Shown here: in pieces, positions 27,401-36,415 of the stretch | How the letters are laid out: each line of letters starts with the position of its first letter | Position numbering within the stretch: the stretch's first letter is position 1 | Source of the DNA: Ignavibacteriales bacterium UBA1304 | GTDB taxonomy: Bacteria > Bacteroidota > Ignavibacteria > Ignavibacteriales > Ignavibacteriaceae | DNA length: 64,000 bases | Direction of reading: 5' to 3' | Assembly: GCA_002307295.1 (NCBI GenBank) | Contig: DBTY01000034.1 | Span: forward strand, 62,001-126,000 | Made by a program: the position numbers and the translations under genes | Notes under the pieces: generated by a model | What the model was told of the DNA's origin: nothing | Databases searched by the model: none | What the model saw: only the letters and a program-made list of their open reading frames with translations

Positions 27401-27481
27401 CTATGCATAACCAGGCGTTAATATAGCTAGAATTGTTTGAAATTTATATCTGCGTATATGCGTAGATATTTTCCGCCAAAA
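27401..27481 (-). pseudogene. Remnant of a pentapeptide-protein paralogue (N-terminal segment)
   Basis: On the minus strand this stretch encodes FWRKISTHIRRYKFQTILAI followed by six residues and a stop. The intact neighbour has IWRGIPAFWRRYKFQTILAL at residues 23-42, so 14 or so of 20 positions agree. Stops bound it on both sides and no start codon fits, so it is a leftover of a duplicated gene. The rest of the gap 27165-27559 shows nothing coding. Confidence 0.65.
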
Positions 27482-27494
27482 TCAGATTTTATGC

Positions 27495-27530
27495 AAAAGC
27501 AGGATTTATTTTTGTATAAACCCTGCTTTT
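27495..27530 (-). terminator. Terminator of the aldehyde dehydrogenase gene
   Basis: aaaagcagg and cctgctttt form a 9-bp stem extended by weak pairs, 30 bp past the dehydrogenase stop on the minus strand, followed by TTTTGCAT. Confidence 0.65.
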
Positions 27531-27559
27531 ATTATCAGATAAATATTTTTGTTTTTTAA

Positions 27560-29092
27560 TTACAAATCAAATTTAATTCCCTGCGCCAAAGGCATTGCAG
27601 TTCCGTAATTGATAGTATTTGTTTGCCTGCGCATATAACCTTTCCACGCGTCCGAGCCGGATTCTCTTCCGCCGCCCGTTTCCTTTTCCCCGCCGAATGC
27701 GCCCCCTATTTCGGCGCCCGAAGTGCCTATATTTACATTTGCAATTCCGCAATCAGAACCAGCTACAGATAAAAACTCTTCTGCTTCCCGCAGGTTGTTT
27801 GTAAATATTGCAGACGATAATCCCTGCACTACGTCGTTCTGAATTGCAATAGCGTTTGATACGTCGCCGCTGTATTTTAATAAATATAGAATTGGAGCAA
27901 AAGTTTCTTCCTGAACTATTTCAAATTTATTTTCAGCTTCTACCAGAGTAGGAGTTACATAGCAGCCTGATTCATAACCAGCGCCTTCTAAAACGCTTCC
28001 GCCAAATATAATTTTTCCGCCTTCTTTTTCAGCCTTCTTCAAAGCTTCAGTAAAAGCTTTAACAGCTTCCTTGTCTATCAATGGTCCAACATGGTTTTTC
28101 TGATCAAGCGGATTTCCTATCTTAAGGCTGCCATATGCTTTAACTAGCGTTTCTTTTACCTTATCGTAAATTGATTCATGTATTATTAAACGACGTGTAG
28201 TCGTACATCTTTGACCGCATGTTCCTGCGGCGCCAAATACAACTGCGGGAACGGCTAATTTCATATCGGTATCGGGAGTCATAATAATAGCGTTATTGCC
28301 GCCAAGCTCAAGTATTGTTCTGCCAAATCTTTCAGCCACAACTTTAGCGGCATGCCGGCCTACTTCAATTGATCCGGTTATTGAAATCAGAGGAATTCTT
28401 TTATCGTTAAGTAATTTTTCTCCAATGGAAGAGCCGCGCCCTATGACTAATGAGAACACGCCTTCCGGCACATCATTTTCAATTAAAACAGGTTTTAAAA
28501 TATTTTGAACCGCAATAGAAGTAAGCGGGACTTTAGAAGAAGGCTTCCACAAATTAACGTCTCCGCAAACAGCAGCAAGCATTGCGTTCCAGGCCCATAC
28601 GGCAACCGGAAAATTAAACGCAGTTACAATTCCAACAATTCCAAGAGAGTGATACTGATCGTACATTCTGTGGTCTGGTCTTTCTGAGTGCGTTGTAACG
28701 CCGTATAGCTGCCTTGACTGACCAAGCGAATAGTCGCATATATCAATCATCTCCTGAACTTCGCCAAATCCTTCCTGTAACGATTTCCCCATTTCATAAG
28801 AAACCAATGTTCCAAGCGGTTCTTTGAATTCTCTTAGCTTAAGTCCTATTTGCCTGACTATCTCGCCCCGTTTAGGAGCAGGAATTTTGCGCCATATTTT
28901 AAAAGCTTTCGAGGCGGTTTTTAAAACTGCCTCATAATCGTTTTCCGAAGCTAAATATACAGAAGCAATATACTCGCCTGTAGCGGGCGAATATATTTTT
29001 AATTCTCCGCTGTCAGAGCTAAGATTCCATTTTGTTCCAGTACACGAGCCGTAATTTTTTTCCGCTATCCCTAACGATTTCAAGAATTCCAT
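27560..29092 (-). CDS. ALDH7-type aldehyde dehydrogenase (2-aminoadipate semialdehyde dehydrogenase)
   Basis: NAD-dependent aldehyde dehydrogenase of 510 residues, closest in wording to the ALDH7/antiquitin group that oxidises 2-aminoadipate 6-semialdehyde to 2-aminoadipate. Catalytic Cys296 is in GTCGQRCTTTRR and the general base Glu262 in LELGGNN; TAFNFPVAVWAWN and GSIEVGRHAA are typical of the group. A GGAG site lies 8 bases before the ATG. It is divergent from lysine 6-transaminase, whose product is its expected substrate, which strongly supports the assignment. Confidence 0.87.
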   Translation of the reverse strand: MEFLKSLGIAEKNYGSCTGTKWNLSSDSGELKIYSPATGEYIASVYLASENDYEAVLKTASKAFKIWRKIPAPKRGEIVRQIGLKLREFKEPLGTLVSYEMGKSLQEGFGEVQEMIDICDYSLGQSRQLYGVTTHSERPDHRMYDQYHSLGIVGIVTAFNFPVAVWAWNAMLAAVCGDVNLWKPSSKVPLTSIAVQNILKPVLIENDVPEGVFSLVIGRGSSIGEKLLNDKRIPLISITGSIEVGRHAAKVVAERFGRTILELGGNNAIIMTPDTDMKLAVPAVVFGAAGTCGQRCTTTRRLIIHESIYDKVKETLVKAYGSLKIGNPLDQKNHVGPLIDKEAVKAFTEALKKAEKEGGKIIFGGSVLEGAGYESGCYVTPTLVEAENKFEIVQEETFAPILYLLKYSGDVSNAIAIQNDVVQGLSSAIFTNNLREAEEFLSVAGSDCGIANVNIGTSGAEIGGAFGGEKETGGGRESGSDAWKGYMRRQTNTINYGTAMPLAQGIKFDL

Positions 29093-29423
29093 TTGACACT
29101 CCTGTTTGATATGATAAGTTAAAAATCCGGAGACTGAAAAAACATTTTTATTTCCACTTGAAAAATTAAAGAAAAATATCTATAATAAGCTATATTTATT
29201 TTGTTATATGTTTTAGATTAAGGAATCAATGTTTAAATTTAGCAATTATATCTTTCCTTATTCCTCCAAAACTCAAAGGAACTATTTCGTTTCGCGCTAC
29301 GAGAACGTTTTTTAATACCCTACGCACCTTTCCTTTTCTCCCAATTCTGAAGACCGTATAATTTAAATTCGCAATAATTAATTACGTTTTATAAATGGCG
29401 TTGAAAAATTTAGGAGTAAGACA
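29093..29423. other. Divergent intergenic region of the lysine-catabolic pair
   Basis: A 331-bp AT-rich gap from which both genes are read outward. It must hold both promoters. I see no clear operator palindrome or riboswitch fold and no coding frame. Confidence 0.5.
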
Positions 29424-30791
29424 ATGGGCGCAAATATACTGGATAGAGAACCTGACACAACTAATCGTTTTTCTTCCGTTGATCCTGATAACGTGCATGA
29501 AATATTGAGCAGAAACATGCTGGCCGACGGCTTCAATATCGTTTTTGATATTGAGAAAAGCCACGGCGCAAGAATTGTTGACGCCATTTCCGGAAGAGAA
29601 TTTCTTGACTTTTTTACTTTTTTCGCTTCTTCCCCTTTAGGGTTGAATCACCCCAAAATTAACAATCCCGAATTTCGGGAAAAACTTGCTAATGCTGCTG
29701 TAAATAATCCTTCTAACTCCGATATTTACACTACTTACATGGCTGAATTTGTCGACGCTTTTTCCACTTATGCAAAGCCTGAACATTTTAAATATCTTTT
29801 CTGGGTATCAGGCGGTTCCGTAGCCGTTGAAAACGGGCTCAAAGTAGCTTTCGACTGGAAAGTTCAAAAGAATTTTCAGAAAGGTTACAAGCAGGAAAAA
29901 GGAAGCCAGGTTTTACATTTTAAAGAAGCTTTTCATGGCCGGACTGGTTATACTTTATCATTAACAAATACCGACCCTATTAAGATTAAATATTTCCCTA
30001 AGTTTAATTGGCCGAGAATCTCTAATCCTAAAATTAGCTTCCCTCTTGAAAATCATATTTTAGAAGTCATCAGCCGGGAAGAACAAGCGCTTAATGAAAT
30101 TTATAGCGCAATAAAAAATAATAAAGACGATATTGCCGTTATTATCATCGAACCAATTCAATGCGAAGGCGGAGATAATTTTTTCAGAAAAGAATTTCTC
30201 CTAAAGTTAAGAGAAATTGCCGATGAAAATGAGATACTATTAATGTTTGACGAAGTTCAGACTGGATTCGGTTTAACAGGCAAAATGTGGGCGTCCGAGC
30301 ACTATGTATTGCCTGATATTATTTCTTTCGGTAAAAAAGTTCAGACATGCGGAATAATGGTTAGCGATAGAATTGACGATATTGACACTAACTGTTTTAA
30401 AGTGTCAAGCAGAATAAACTCAACATGGGGCGGCAATCTTGTTGATATGGTTAGATCGCGCAAGTACTTAGAAATTATGGTTGAAGAAAACCTTGTGGAA
30501 AACGCCCGTATAATGGGAGATTATTTATTAGACAGCCTTAAACGGCTGCAAGAAGAATTTCCTAATCTGATAAACAGCGCGCGCGGTTTAGGACTGCTTT
30601 GCTCATTTGATTTTAAAGATCAGAAAACGAGAAATGAATTCCGCGATTTATGTTACGATCATAATCTGATTATACTTAGCTGCGGCGAAAAAACAATTCG
30701 CTTTAGAACGCCTTTGAATATTACTGTTGATGAAATTGACGAGGGCTTGACAATTATAAAAAATGTTTTAACTTTGCAGAGTACAAATTAA
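29424..30791 (+). CDS. lat: L-lysine 6-transaminase
   Basis: PLP-dependent class III aminotransferase that moves the epsilon-amino group of lysine to 2-oxoglutarate, giving 2-aminoadipate semialdehyde. 455 residues. The PLP lysine lies in SFGKKVQTCG (304 or 305); Asp276 in MFDEVQTGFG binds the PLP nitrogen; IIEPIQCEGGD contains a Glu that in known lysine transaminases gates substrate. NSDIYTTYMAEFVDAF is typical of Lat rather than ornithine or GABA enzymes. AGGAG site 7 bases upstream of ATG. With the divergent dehydrogenase it forms a two-step lysine degradation module. Confidence 0.9.
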   Translation: MGANILDREPDTTNRFSSVDPDNVHEILSRNMLADGFNIVFDIEKSHGARIVDAISGREFLDFFTFFASSPLGLNHPKINNPEFREKLANAAVNNPSNSDIYTTYMAEFVDAFSTYAKPEHFKYLFWVSGGSVAVENGLKVAFDWKVQKNFQKGYKQEKGSQVLHFKEAFHGRTGYTLSLTNTDPIKIKYFPKFNWPRISNPKISFPLENHILEVISREEQALNEIYSAIKNNKDDIAVIIIEPIQCEGGDNFFRKEFLLKLREIADENEILLMFDEVQTGFGLTGKMWASEHYVLPDIISFGKKVQTCGIMVSDRIDDIDTNCFKVSSRINSTWGGNLVDMVRSRKYLEIMVEENLVENARIMGDYLLDSLKRLQEEFPNLINSARGLGLLCSFDFKDQKTRNEFRDLCYDHNLIILSCGEKTIRFRTPLNITVDEIDEGLTIIKNVLTLQSTN

Positions 30792-30820
30792 ATAAATTTA
30801 AGTTAACTACTTGCATGAAG

Positions 30821-30841
30821 CGGCTCCAACGGTTGGAGCCG
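30821..30841 (+). terminator. Perfect palindrome after lat, probable terminator
   Basis: cggctccaac-g-gttggagccg is a 10-bp perfect stem 29 bp past the lat stop, followed by ttatcatttta. It shows why the rsmI start should not be placed at the TTG at 30811. Confidence 0.6.
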
Positions 30842-30861
30842 TTATCATTTTAAATATCAAT

Positions 30862-31548
30862 ATGGATTCTCACTCTTTATACATAGTCAGCACGCCTATT
30901 GGCAACCTAAAAGATATAACTATCCGCGCTTTAGATACTCTTAAAGAAGTTGATTTTGTTATATGCGAAGACACAAGAGTAACCTCTTTTCTTCTTACTC
31001 ATTACGAAATTAAGAAAAGTTTAATTTCATTAAACGCCCAGAATGAAAATTCAAAAATAGAATATATTCTTGAACGGCTCAACAATGGCGAAAACGCGGC
31101 GCTTGTTACCGACGCAGGAACGCCAGGAATATCAGACCCCGGCGTGAGGCTTATTTCAGCCGCTATTAAGAGCGATATAACCGTCGTGCCAATACCAGGC
31201 GTTACGGCATTAATTACAGGTCTTACAATAAGCGGGCTGCCGACTGATTCGTTTTTATTTGAAGGTTTTCTTCCGCAAAAAAAAGGGAGACAAAAATTAT
31301 TAAAAGAAATTGCGGATATTGATAAGACGGTTATTCTTTACGAATCCACTTACAGAATTGAAAAATTGCTTAATGAGTTAAACGAGTATATGCCGGCTCG
31401 TTTAGTTGTAGTATGCAGAGAACTGACTAAAAAGTTTGAAGACGTTTGGCGCGGTCTCCCTGCCGAGCTGCTTGAGCAGTTAAAAGATAAAACTACAAAA
31501 GGAGAGTTTGTTGTTATTATAGCCCCCAGAGATTGGGAACAAAGATAA
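30862..31548 (+). CDS. rsmI: 16S rRNA (cytidine1402-2'-O)-methyltransferase
   Basis: SAM-dependent methyltransferase of the tetrapyrrole-methylase fold that 2'-O-methylates C1402 of 16S rRNA at the decoding centre. 228 residues from the ATG at 30862. LYIVSTPIGNLKDITIRAL, ICEDTRVTSFLL, LVTDAGTPGISDPG and VPIPGVTALITGL are the family motifs in order. The C-terminus is slightly shorter than in enterobacterial forms. Confidence 0.95.
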   Translation: MDSHSLYIVSTPIGNLKDITIRALDTLKEVDFVICEDTRVTSFLLTHYEIKKSLISLNAQNENSKIEYILERLNNGENAALVTDAGTPGISDPGVRLISAAIKSDITVVPIPGVTALITGLTISGLPTDSFLFEGFLPQKKGRQKLLKEIADIDKTVILYESTYRIEKLLNELNEYMPARLVVVCRELTKKFEDVWRGLPAELLEQLKDKTTKGEFVVIIAPRDWEQR

Positions 31549-31581
31549 AAGTATTTTTTATTTCTAATAGATAGTTTTGTC

Positions 31582-31740
31582 ATCCTTCGGATTCATTTCG
31601 CACTAATCCCGAATGGATTACATACTTATAACAAAGTTTTTACCTATTTTGTATTAATCCCAGAGGGATTACATGTTTATAGGGATTATATGTTGATAAA
31701 AAACGCATACACATTATTTTATACGACCCCTGCGGGGTCG
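31582..31740. repeat. Array of small palindromes next to the REP-type transposase
   Basis: Four short inverted repeats in 160 bp: atcc-ttc-ggat at 31582-31592, taatcc-cgaat-ggatta at 31604-31620, taatccc-aga-gggatta at 31655-31671 and cgacccc-tgc-ggggtcg at 31724-31740. The second and third are related and both followed by cat plus ttata. The first, with its flank atttcgc, recurs exactly (20 bp) at 31776-31795 across the transposase stop. Confidence 0.7.
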
Positions 31741-31773
31741 AATGTCTCTTGCAACCTTTTTCTATAAACATTT

Positions 31774-31788
31774 GAATCCTTCGGATTC
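31774..31788. repeat. Palindrome gaatcc-ttc-ggattc at the transposase 3' end
   Basis: A 6-bp stem with a ttc loop whose right side overlaps the transposase stop codon. It is one of two copies of the same element, the other starting at 31582, and may mark an element end. Confidence 0.6.
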
Positions 31789-32251
31789 ATTTCGCCACCC
31801 ATTCAAAAAGGCGTTCATCACTATATTCTATTTCATATTTTTTTAGAAACTCTAAATATTCATCTCTAAAAGAACTTTTTTTATGATGTTCTTTTTGATT
31901 CTTAATGTAACCAATAACCTTGTCCAACGCAGAATGACTATACGAAAACGCTCCAAATCCTTCCTGCCATTGGAAATTATATTGAGAAAAACACTTCTCT
32001 TTAATAAAAGAATTCGAAGATTTCTTTACTTCGCGTACAAGATCAGATAAACAGCATGTAGGTTTCATCCCAATAAGAATATGAACATGATCTGGCATGC
32101 CATTAATAGCCAATAGTTTTTGACCTTTGTTGCTAATTATGCCATTAATGTATTTATATAAGTCTTCTTCCCAATTCTCTGCAATTAAAGAATTTCTCCC
32201 TTTTACGGCAAATACAATTTGCACGTATATCTGCGTAAAAGTATCTGGCAT
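31787..32251 (-). mobile_element. REP-associated (IS200-like) Y1 transposase gene
   Basis: A complete 154-residue HUH single-tyrosine transposase. The HUH metal motif is HVH (55-57) in MPDHVHILIG and the nucleophile is Tyr115 in VIGYIKNQKEHH. FQWQEGFGAFSYSHS is typical of the IS200/IS605-like and REP-associated (RAYT) branch. No tnpB partner. Its stop lies within a palindrome that recurs 194 bp away, and several other palindromes follow, as expected for a domesticated RAYT that handles REP hairpins. A simple IS200 insertion is the alternative; the 5' flank (32252-32327) shows no matching hairpin. Confidence 0.85.
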
Positions 32252-32327
32252 TTTTATTATCCTTTTACTTTAGGAATATTGATTACTTCTAGAAAGTTTT
32301 AAATCATATTTCCTACAGATCATATTT

Positions 32328-32855
32328 TTATTCGCTATCGTAAACTACGATTGATTTCACGTCGTAATTAGATAATTTTTCACGTCCCTTTAGAAAGTCA
32401 AGTTCAACAATAAAAGAAAGCTGAACAACTTCCCCTCCAAGTCTTTCGACCAATTTACAAGCAGCAACGGCTGTTCCTCCTGTAGCTAAAAGATCGTCGT
32501 GGATAAGAACTTTTTCACCCGGCTGGATAGCGTCTTTATGTATTTCTATGGTATCGGAGCCATACTCTAATTCATAAGTTTCTTTAATTGTTTCGGCAGG
32601 CAGTTTCCCCGGTTTACGTATTGGAACAAAACCAACGTTAAGTTTATCCGCAAGCAAAGCTCCAGCAACAAACCCGCGCGATTCTATTCCTATTACCTTG
32701 TCAATTTTTTTATCTTTAACAAAATCATACAATATGTTAACAGTTTCTTTCATTGCGGCGCTATTTTTAAATAGCGTAGTAACGTCAATAAACATAATTC
32801 CTTTTTTAGGAAAATCAGGAACTCTTCTTATAGTGTTTTTTATATCTTCATACAT
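32328..32855 (-). CDS. apt: Adenine phosphoribosyltransferase
   Basis: Salvages adenine to AMP with PRPP. 175 residues. IRRVPDFPKKGIMFIDVTTL is the family N-terminus and VLIHDDLLATGGTAVAA the PRPP-binding loop; ESRGFVAGALLA lies between. It is first or alone after a 40-bp gap from the dihydrouridine synthase, same direction. Confidence 0.96.
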   Translation of the reverse strand: MYEDIKNTIRRVPDFPKKGIMFIDVTTLFKNSAAMKETVNILYDFVKDKKIDKVIGIESRGFVAGALLADKLNVGFVPIRKPGKLPAETIKETYELEYGSDTIEIHKDAIQPGEKVLIHDDLLATGGTAVAACKLVERLGGEVVQLSFIVELDFLKGREKLSNYDVKSIVVYDSE

Positions 32856-32896
32856 ATTTCAGCGCTTCCTAAATAATGTTGAATGGGATATTTCAG

Positions 32897-33883
32897 TTAA
32901 TGCGTACTATAGTAATTTAATAATTCTTCAAGATATTTTAAAAGCAAATCTTCAATTTCTTTATACTCAAGCAACGTCATTAATTTGGCTCTTATCTGAG
33001 CTGCATTATAAAAACCTTTTAAGTATCCGGAATAGTACTTCCTAAATTCAAGAATAGCTCTGCGGTCTCCTTTTACGTCAATAGAAAGGAATAAATGTCT
33101 AAGACAAATTTTAATCCTTTTTTCAATATTAACTTCAGTTGATATTTTACCGGTAGTTAACAGTTCTTTTGCTTCAAGAAAAATCCAGGGATTTCCAATA
33201 GCTCCGCGGGCAATCATAACGCCATCGGCTCCGGTTTCGTCAAAAGCGTTTTTAACGTCTTCAGCGGTAAACACGCTTCCGTTTAAAGCTACTGGAATTT
33301 TAACTACTTCTTTAACTCTGGGAATCCAGCTCCAATCAGCAATGCCGGAGTGCCCCTGAGTTCTTGTACGGCAGTGTAAAGTCATAGCCGCGGCTCCTGC
33401 GTCTTCAATACGCTTAGCCACTTCAAGGATGTTGATGCTGTTCATATCCATTCCGAGCCTTGTTTTAACCGTTACAGGCAGCTTGACGGCCTTCACTACG
33501 CCTTCTACCATATTTTGCATATAGACGGGGTCTTTAAGCAATCCTGCGCCTGCTCCGCAGTTAACCACTCCTTTAATCCAGCATCCGGCGTTGATATCAA
33601 TCAAATCCGGCTGTTCCTCTTCTGCAATTTTAGCCGCTTCAACCATAGAGTTTATATTGCTGCCGTATATCTGAATTCCAACGGGTCTTTCTTTCTCGAC
33701 AATCCGTAATTTTTTATGCGTCTTTTCAGAAGCTCTGATTAATCCTTCGGAGTTTACAAATTCTGTATAAACTACATCTGCGCCAAGCTCTCTGCATATC
33801 AACCTGAAAGATATATCCGTTACGTCTTCCATAGGGGCTAAGAGCAAAGCTTTTTCTATTTTTATATTTCCAAAACTAAACAT
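32897..33883 (-). CDS. tRNA-dihydrouridine synthase (DusB-like)
   Basis: FMN enzyme reducing uridines in the tRNA D-loop. 328 residues. LLAPMEDVTDISFR is the FMN-site start, GIQIYGSN and the catalytic Cys101 in DINAGC follow, then TVKTRLGMD and LHCRTRTQGHSGIADW and IARGAIGNPWIF. After the Cys the usual P-x-x-K is W-I-K-G-V-V-N, a local change from the common DusB wording. Start overlaps the MFS stop as TAATG. Confidence 0.92.
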   Translation of the reverse strand: MFSFGNIKIEKALLLAPMEDVTDISFRLICRELGADVVYTEFVNSEGLIRASEKTHKKLRIVEKERPVGIQIYGSNINSMVEAAKIAEEEQPDLIDINAGCWIKGVVNCGAGAGLLKDPVYMQNMVEGVVKAVKLPVTVKTRLGMDMNSINILEVAKRIEDAGAAAMTLHCRTRTQGHSGIADWSWIPRVKEVVKIPVALNGSVFTAEDVKNAFDETGADGVMIARGAIGNPWIFLEAKELLTTGKISTEVNIEKRIKICLRHLFLSIDVKGDRRAILEFRKYYSGYLKGFYNAAQIRAKLMTLLEYKEIEDLLLKYLEELLNYYSTH

Positions 33884-35067
33884 TATGTTAAAACTATATT
33901 TTTAGATAAATAACTAACGCTGATTAAAAATATTAACAGCGTGAATACCGCTCCTGTTAGGAACGGAAACTGGTAACCAAGATACTGAAAAGCAAAACCG
34001 CCCCATAAAGGTCCAAGTATTCTGGCAAATGCCGACATCGATTGGTTCATTCCTAAGATAGAGCCCTGCTCTTTATCCGGCGTAACTTTTGAAATAAGAC
34101 TTAATATTGTAGGCTGCAACATGCCTGTTCCTATCGACATAATAATGCAAACGATAGAGATGCCCAAAAAATTTCCTCCATAAGGGAGCGCGCCTAAACC
34201 TATCATCATAAATATTGCGCCAATAGAAATAGTCTTTTTCTCTGACAAATATTTATGAATTATATTTAACAAACCGCCCTGCACAATAGCGGTAACAATT
34301 CCAACAATGCCAAATATATAACCGTTCTGCATATCGGTAAAGCCATAAATTTTATGCCCTAACAGAGCAAACGTTCCATAAATGGTAGCGTTGGAAAACG
34401 TAAGGATAAAAAACAGAACTAAAAGAATACCGATATTAGGATGAGTTATAAGCGATTTAAACTCATTAAAATCGAACAATTTTTTACGCGCTGACGCGTT
34501 AGCTTTGTTTTCCAATTTTAAGCTTTCTGGCAAAGCAAATATTGTAGTAAAGAAAGCCGTTAAAGAAAAACCTGCGCTGACTAATCCGGTAACAGCGTAA
34601 CCATATTTAGAAAGAATACCGCCAATCAGAGGGCCAAAAACAAATCCAAGACCGAAAGCCGCTCCAATAAGCCCCATTCCTTTTGAACGGTTTTCTTTTG
34701 TGGTTACATCGGCAATATAAGCCTGAGCCACGCCTATGCTGCTTCCGCCTATGCCTGCGACTACTCTGGATATTATAAGCAATAAATACGAATGCGAAAA
34801 AGCGAATATAACATAACCGACTGCATTTAGAAAAAGCGTAAAAATAATTATTGGTCTTCTTCCAACTTTATCGGACAAATTGCCTAAAACCGGATTAAAT
34901 AAAAATTGCGTTAGCGAATAAATAGCCAGCGCAATTCCTATCTGAAACTCCGAAACCGATAATTCCTTTATTGCAAACGTAGGTAAAATCGGTATAAGAA
35001 TGCCGAATCCCAGCAAGTCAATAAATACAGTTAAAAAGATTAAAATTAAAGGGGTATTTTTTTTCAT
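33883..35067 (-). CDS. MFS drug/solute transporter (TetA-like, DHA1)
   Basis: Inner-membrane proton antiporter-type transporter, 394 residues with 12 predicted membrane helices. Motif A is GNLSDKVGRRPIIIF in the loop between helices 2 and 3; FIDLLGFGILIPILP in helix 1 and GFVFGPLIGGIL in helix 5 match the tetracycline-resistance-like DHA1 branch. Substrate not determinable. Its stop overlaps the dus start. Confidence 0.88.
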   Translation of the reverse strand: MKKNTPLILIFLTVFIDLLGFGILIPILPTFAIKELSVSEFQIGIALAIYSLTQFLFNPVLGNLSDKVGRRPIIIFTLFLNAVGYVIFAFSHSYLLLIISRVVAGIGGSSIGVAQAYIADVTTKENRSKGMGLIGAAFGLGFVFGPLIGGILSKYGYAVTGLVSAGFSLTAFFTTIFALPESLKLENKANASARKKLFDFNEFKSLITHPNIGILLVLFFILTFSNATIYGTFALLGHKIYGFTDMQNGYIFGIVGIVTAIVQGGLLNIIHKYLSEKKTISIGAIFMMIGLGALPYGGNFLGISIVCIIMSIGTGMLQPTILSLISKVTPDKEQGSILGMNQSMSAFARILGPLWGGFAFQYLGYQFPFLTGAVFTLLIFLISVSYLSKNIVLT

Positions 35068-35163
35068 TATTATTCCATAATTAGTGATTGTTATATAAAC
35101 AAAATTATCATGGAATTTAGTTTCTAATACCTATGCAATAATTTCTAATAAAAGCGCTATGCG

Positions 35164-36336
35164 CTATTTTTCGTTATATACGCTTATATTTTTTGAGTAC
35201 TTGGCCAAAATTTCTTTAGTGTCTCCAAAAGCCTGTCGCATTTTAGCTTTACCGGAATCAGGCACAAAACTATATTCGCCTATCTTTTCAGGATCTATAA
35301 TTGGTAAAACGGCATATTCGTTTTTACCTTTGCGAGCGCCTTTATACACCCAGGTTGGGATGTAATCGACTTTTGCAATATAAAGCGAATCCTTTTTAAC
35401 GTTTTTTGAAATATCTATATTTAAGATAAGACCCGCGTCAGAGTACCGCCATTGCTGGTTGGAAACAAAATTACCCATTGAATAAATTACAAAGCCTGTG
35501 TTTAATTTTGCCAATGGCGAAGCCTTAAAATAATCAACTGGTTCAATTACATGAGGATGCCCGCCAATAATAATATCGGCGCCAAGCTGAATGGTTTTAT
35601 TTACTACTTCGCGCTGCTCTTTAACAGGTTCGCGTTGATATTCCACGCCAAAGTGATAATGCACAAGAACAATTTCTGCGCCCTGTTTTCTTGCGTTATA
35701 AATATCATTTTTTATAAGATTAAAATCTATAAGATTGATTAAATATGATTTCCCTTTAGTAACTGGATTTCCATTAGTGTCAAAAGTATAACCAAGAAAC
35801 GCTATTTTAATTCCTTTGATATTAAATATACGTATAGAGTCTCTATCGCGCTGAGAACTAAAGGTACCGTTATAATTTAATCCGTTCTTTTTTAGCATTT
35901 CAATAGTTCTAAGAATACCGCTTTCCCCCTGATCTACAGCATGGTTATTAGCTGTTGTTAGCAAATTAAAACCGGCGTCTTTTAAAGCGGAAATATATTC
36001 GTCCGGCGTATTAAAAAGAGGATATCCAATAAATGGTTTTTGTTTTCCGGCGGTTACGGTTTCAAGATTGCCAAAAAGGAAATCAGTTTTGGCAAAATAT
36101 TTTTTAACTTCTCTAAAAGTAGAAGAAAAGTCATAAGTTCCGTCGCTCTTTTTTGCATAATCAATTTGCGGGGAGTGACACATAAGATCGCCAACTACAG
36201 ATATTCTTACAGAAATCACAGAATCTTTATCAGCTCGTAAGGGTTTAATGCTTTTGCTTTGGCCGTCAATAACATAGCCGGCAATTAGAAGACTGATAAG
36301 AACTAAAGGGTAAACTATTTTATTCAGATATTTCAT
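35164..36336 (-). CDS. CapA-family metallophosphatase-like protein, exported
   Basis: 390 residues with an N-terminal signal anchor (about 9-24). The CapA fold (poly-gamma-glutamate synthesis accessory proteins) is shown by SVVGDLMCHSPQID, LFGNLETV, TTANNHAVDQGESG, VLVHYHFGVEY and IIGGHPHVIEP, which supply the metal ligands. No capB/capC partners adjacent, so a general extracytoplasmic phosphatase-like role is as likely as polymer synthesis. Confidence 0.85.
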   Translation of the reverse strand: MKYLNKIVYPLVLISLLIAGYVIDGQSKSIKPLRADKDSVISVRISVVGDLMCHSPQIDYAKKSDGTYDFSSTFREVKKYFAKTDFLFGNLETVTAGKQKPFIGYPLFNTPDEYISALKDAGFNLLTTANNHAVDQGESGILRTIEMLKKNGLNYNGTFSSQRDRDSIRIFNIKGIKIAFLGYTFDTNGNPVTKGKSYLINLIDFNLIKNDIYNARKQGAEIVLVHYHFGVEYQREPVKEQREVVNKTIQLGADIIIGGHPHVIEPVDYFKASPLAKLNTGFVIYSMGNFVSNQQWRYSDAGLILNIDISKNVKKDSLYIAKVDYIPTWVYKGARKGKNEYAVLPIIDPEKIGEYSFVPDSGKAKMRQAFGDTKEILAKYSKNISVYNEK

Positions 36337-36353
36337 GGTGATGTCAATTTATT

Positions 36354-36390
36354 AAAACAGAGACATGTTAATAAAACACGTCTCTGTTTT
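36354..36390 (-). terminator. Terminator of the histone H1-like gene
   Basis: aaaacagagac and gtctctgtttt form an 11-bp stem with further pairing after one mismatch, 26 bp past the stop of the gene at 36416, followed on the minus strand by TTTTAATAA. Confidence 0.7.
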
Positions 36391-36415
36391 TATTTAAAAA
36401 TATAAAAAAGGCAGA

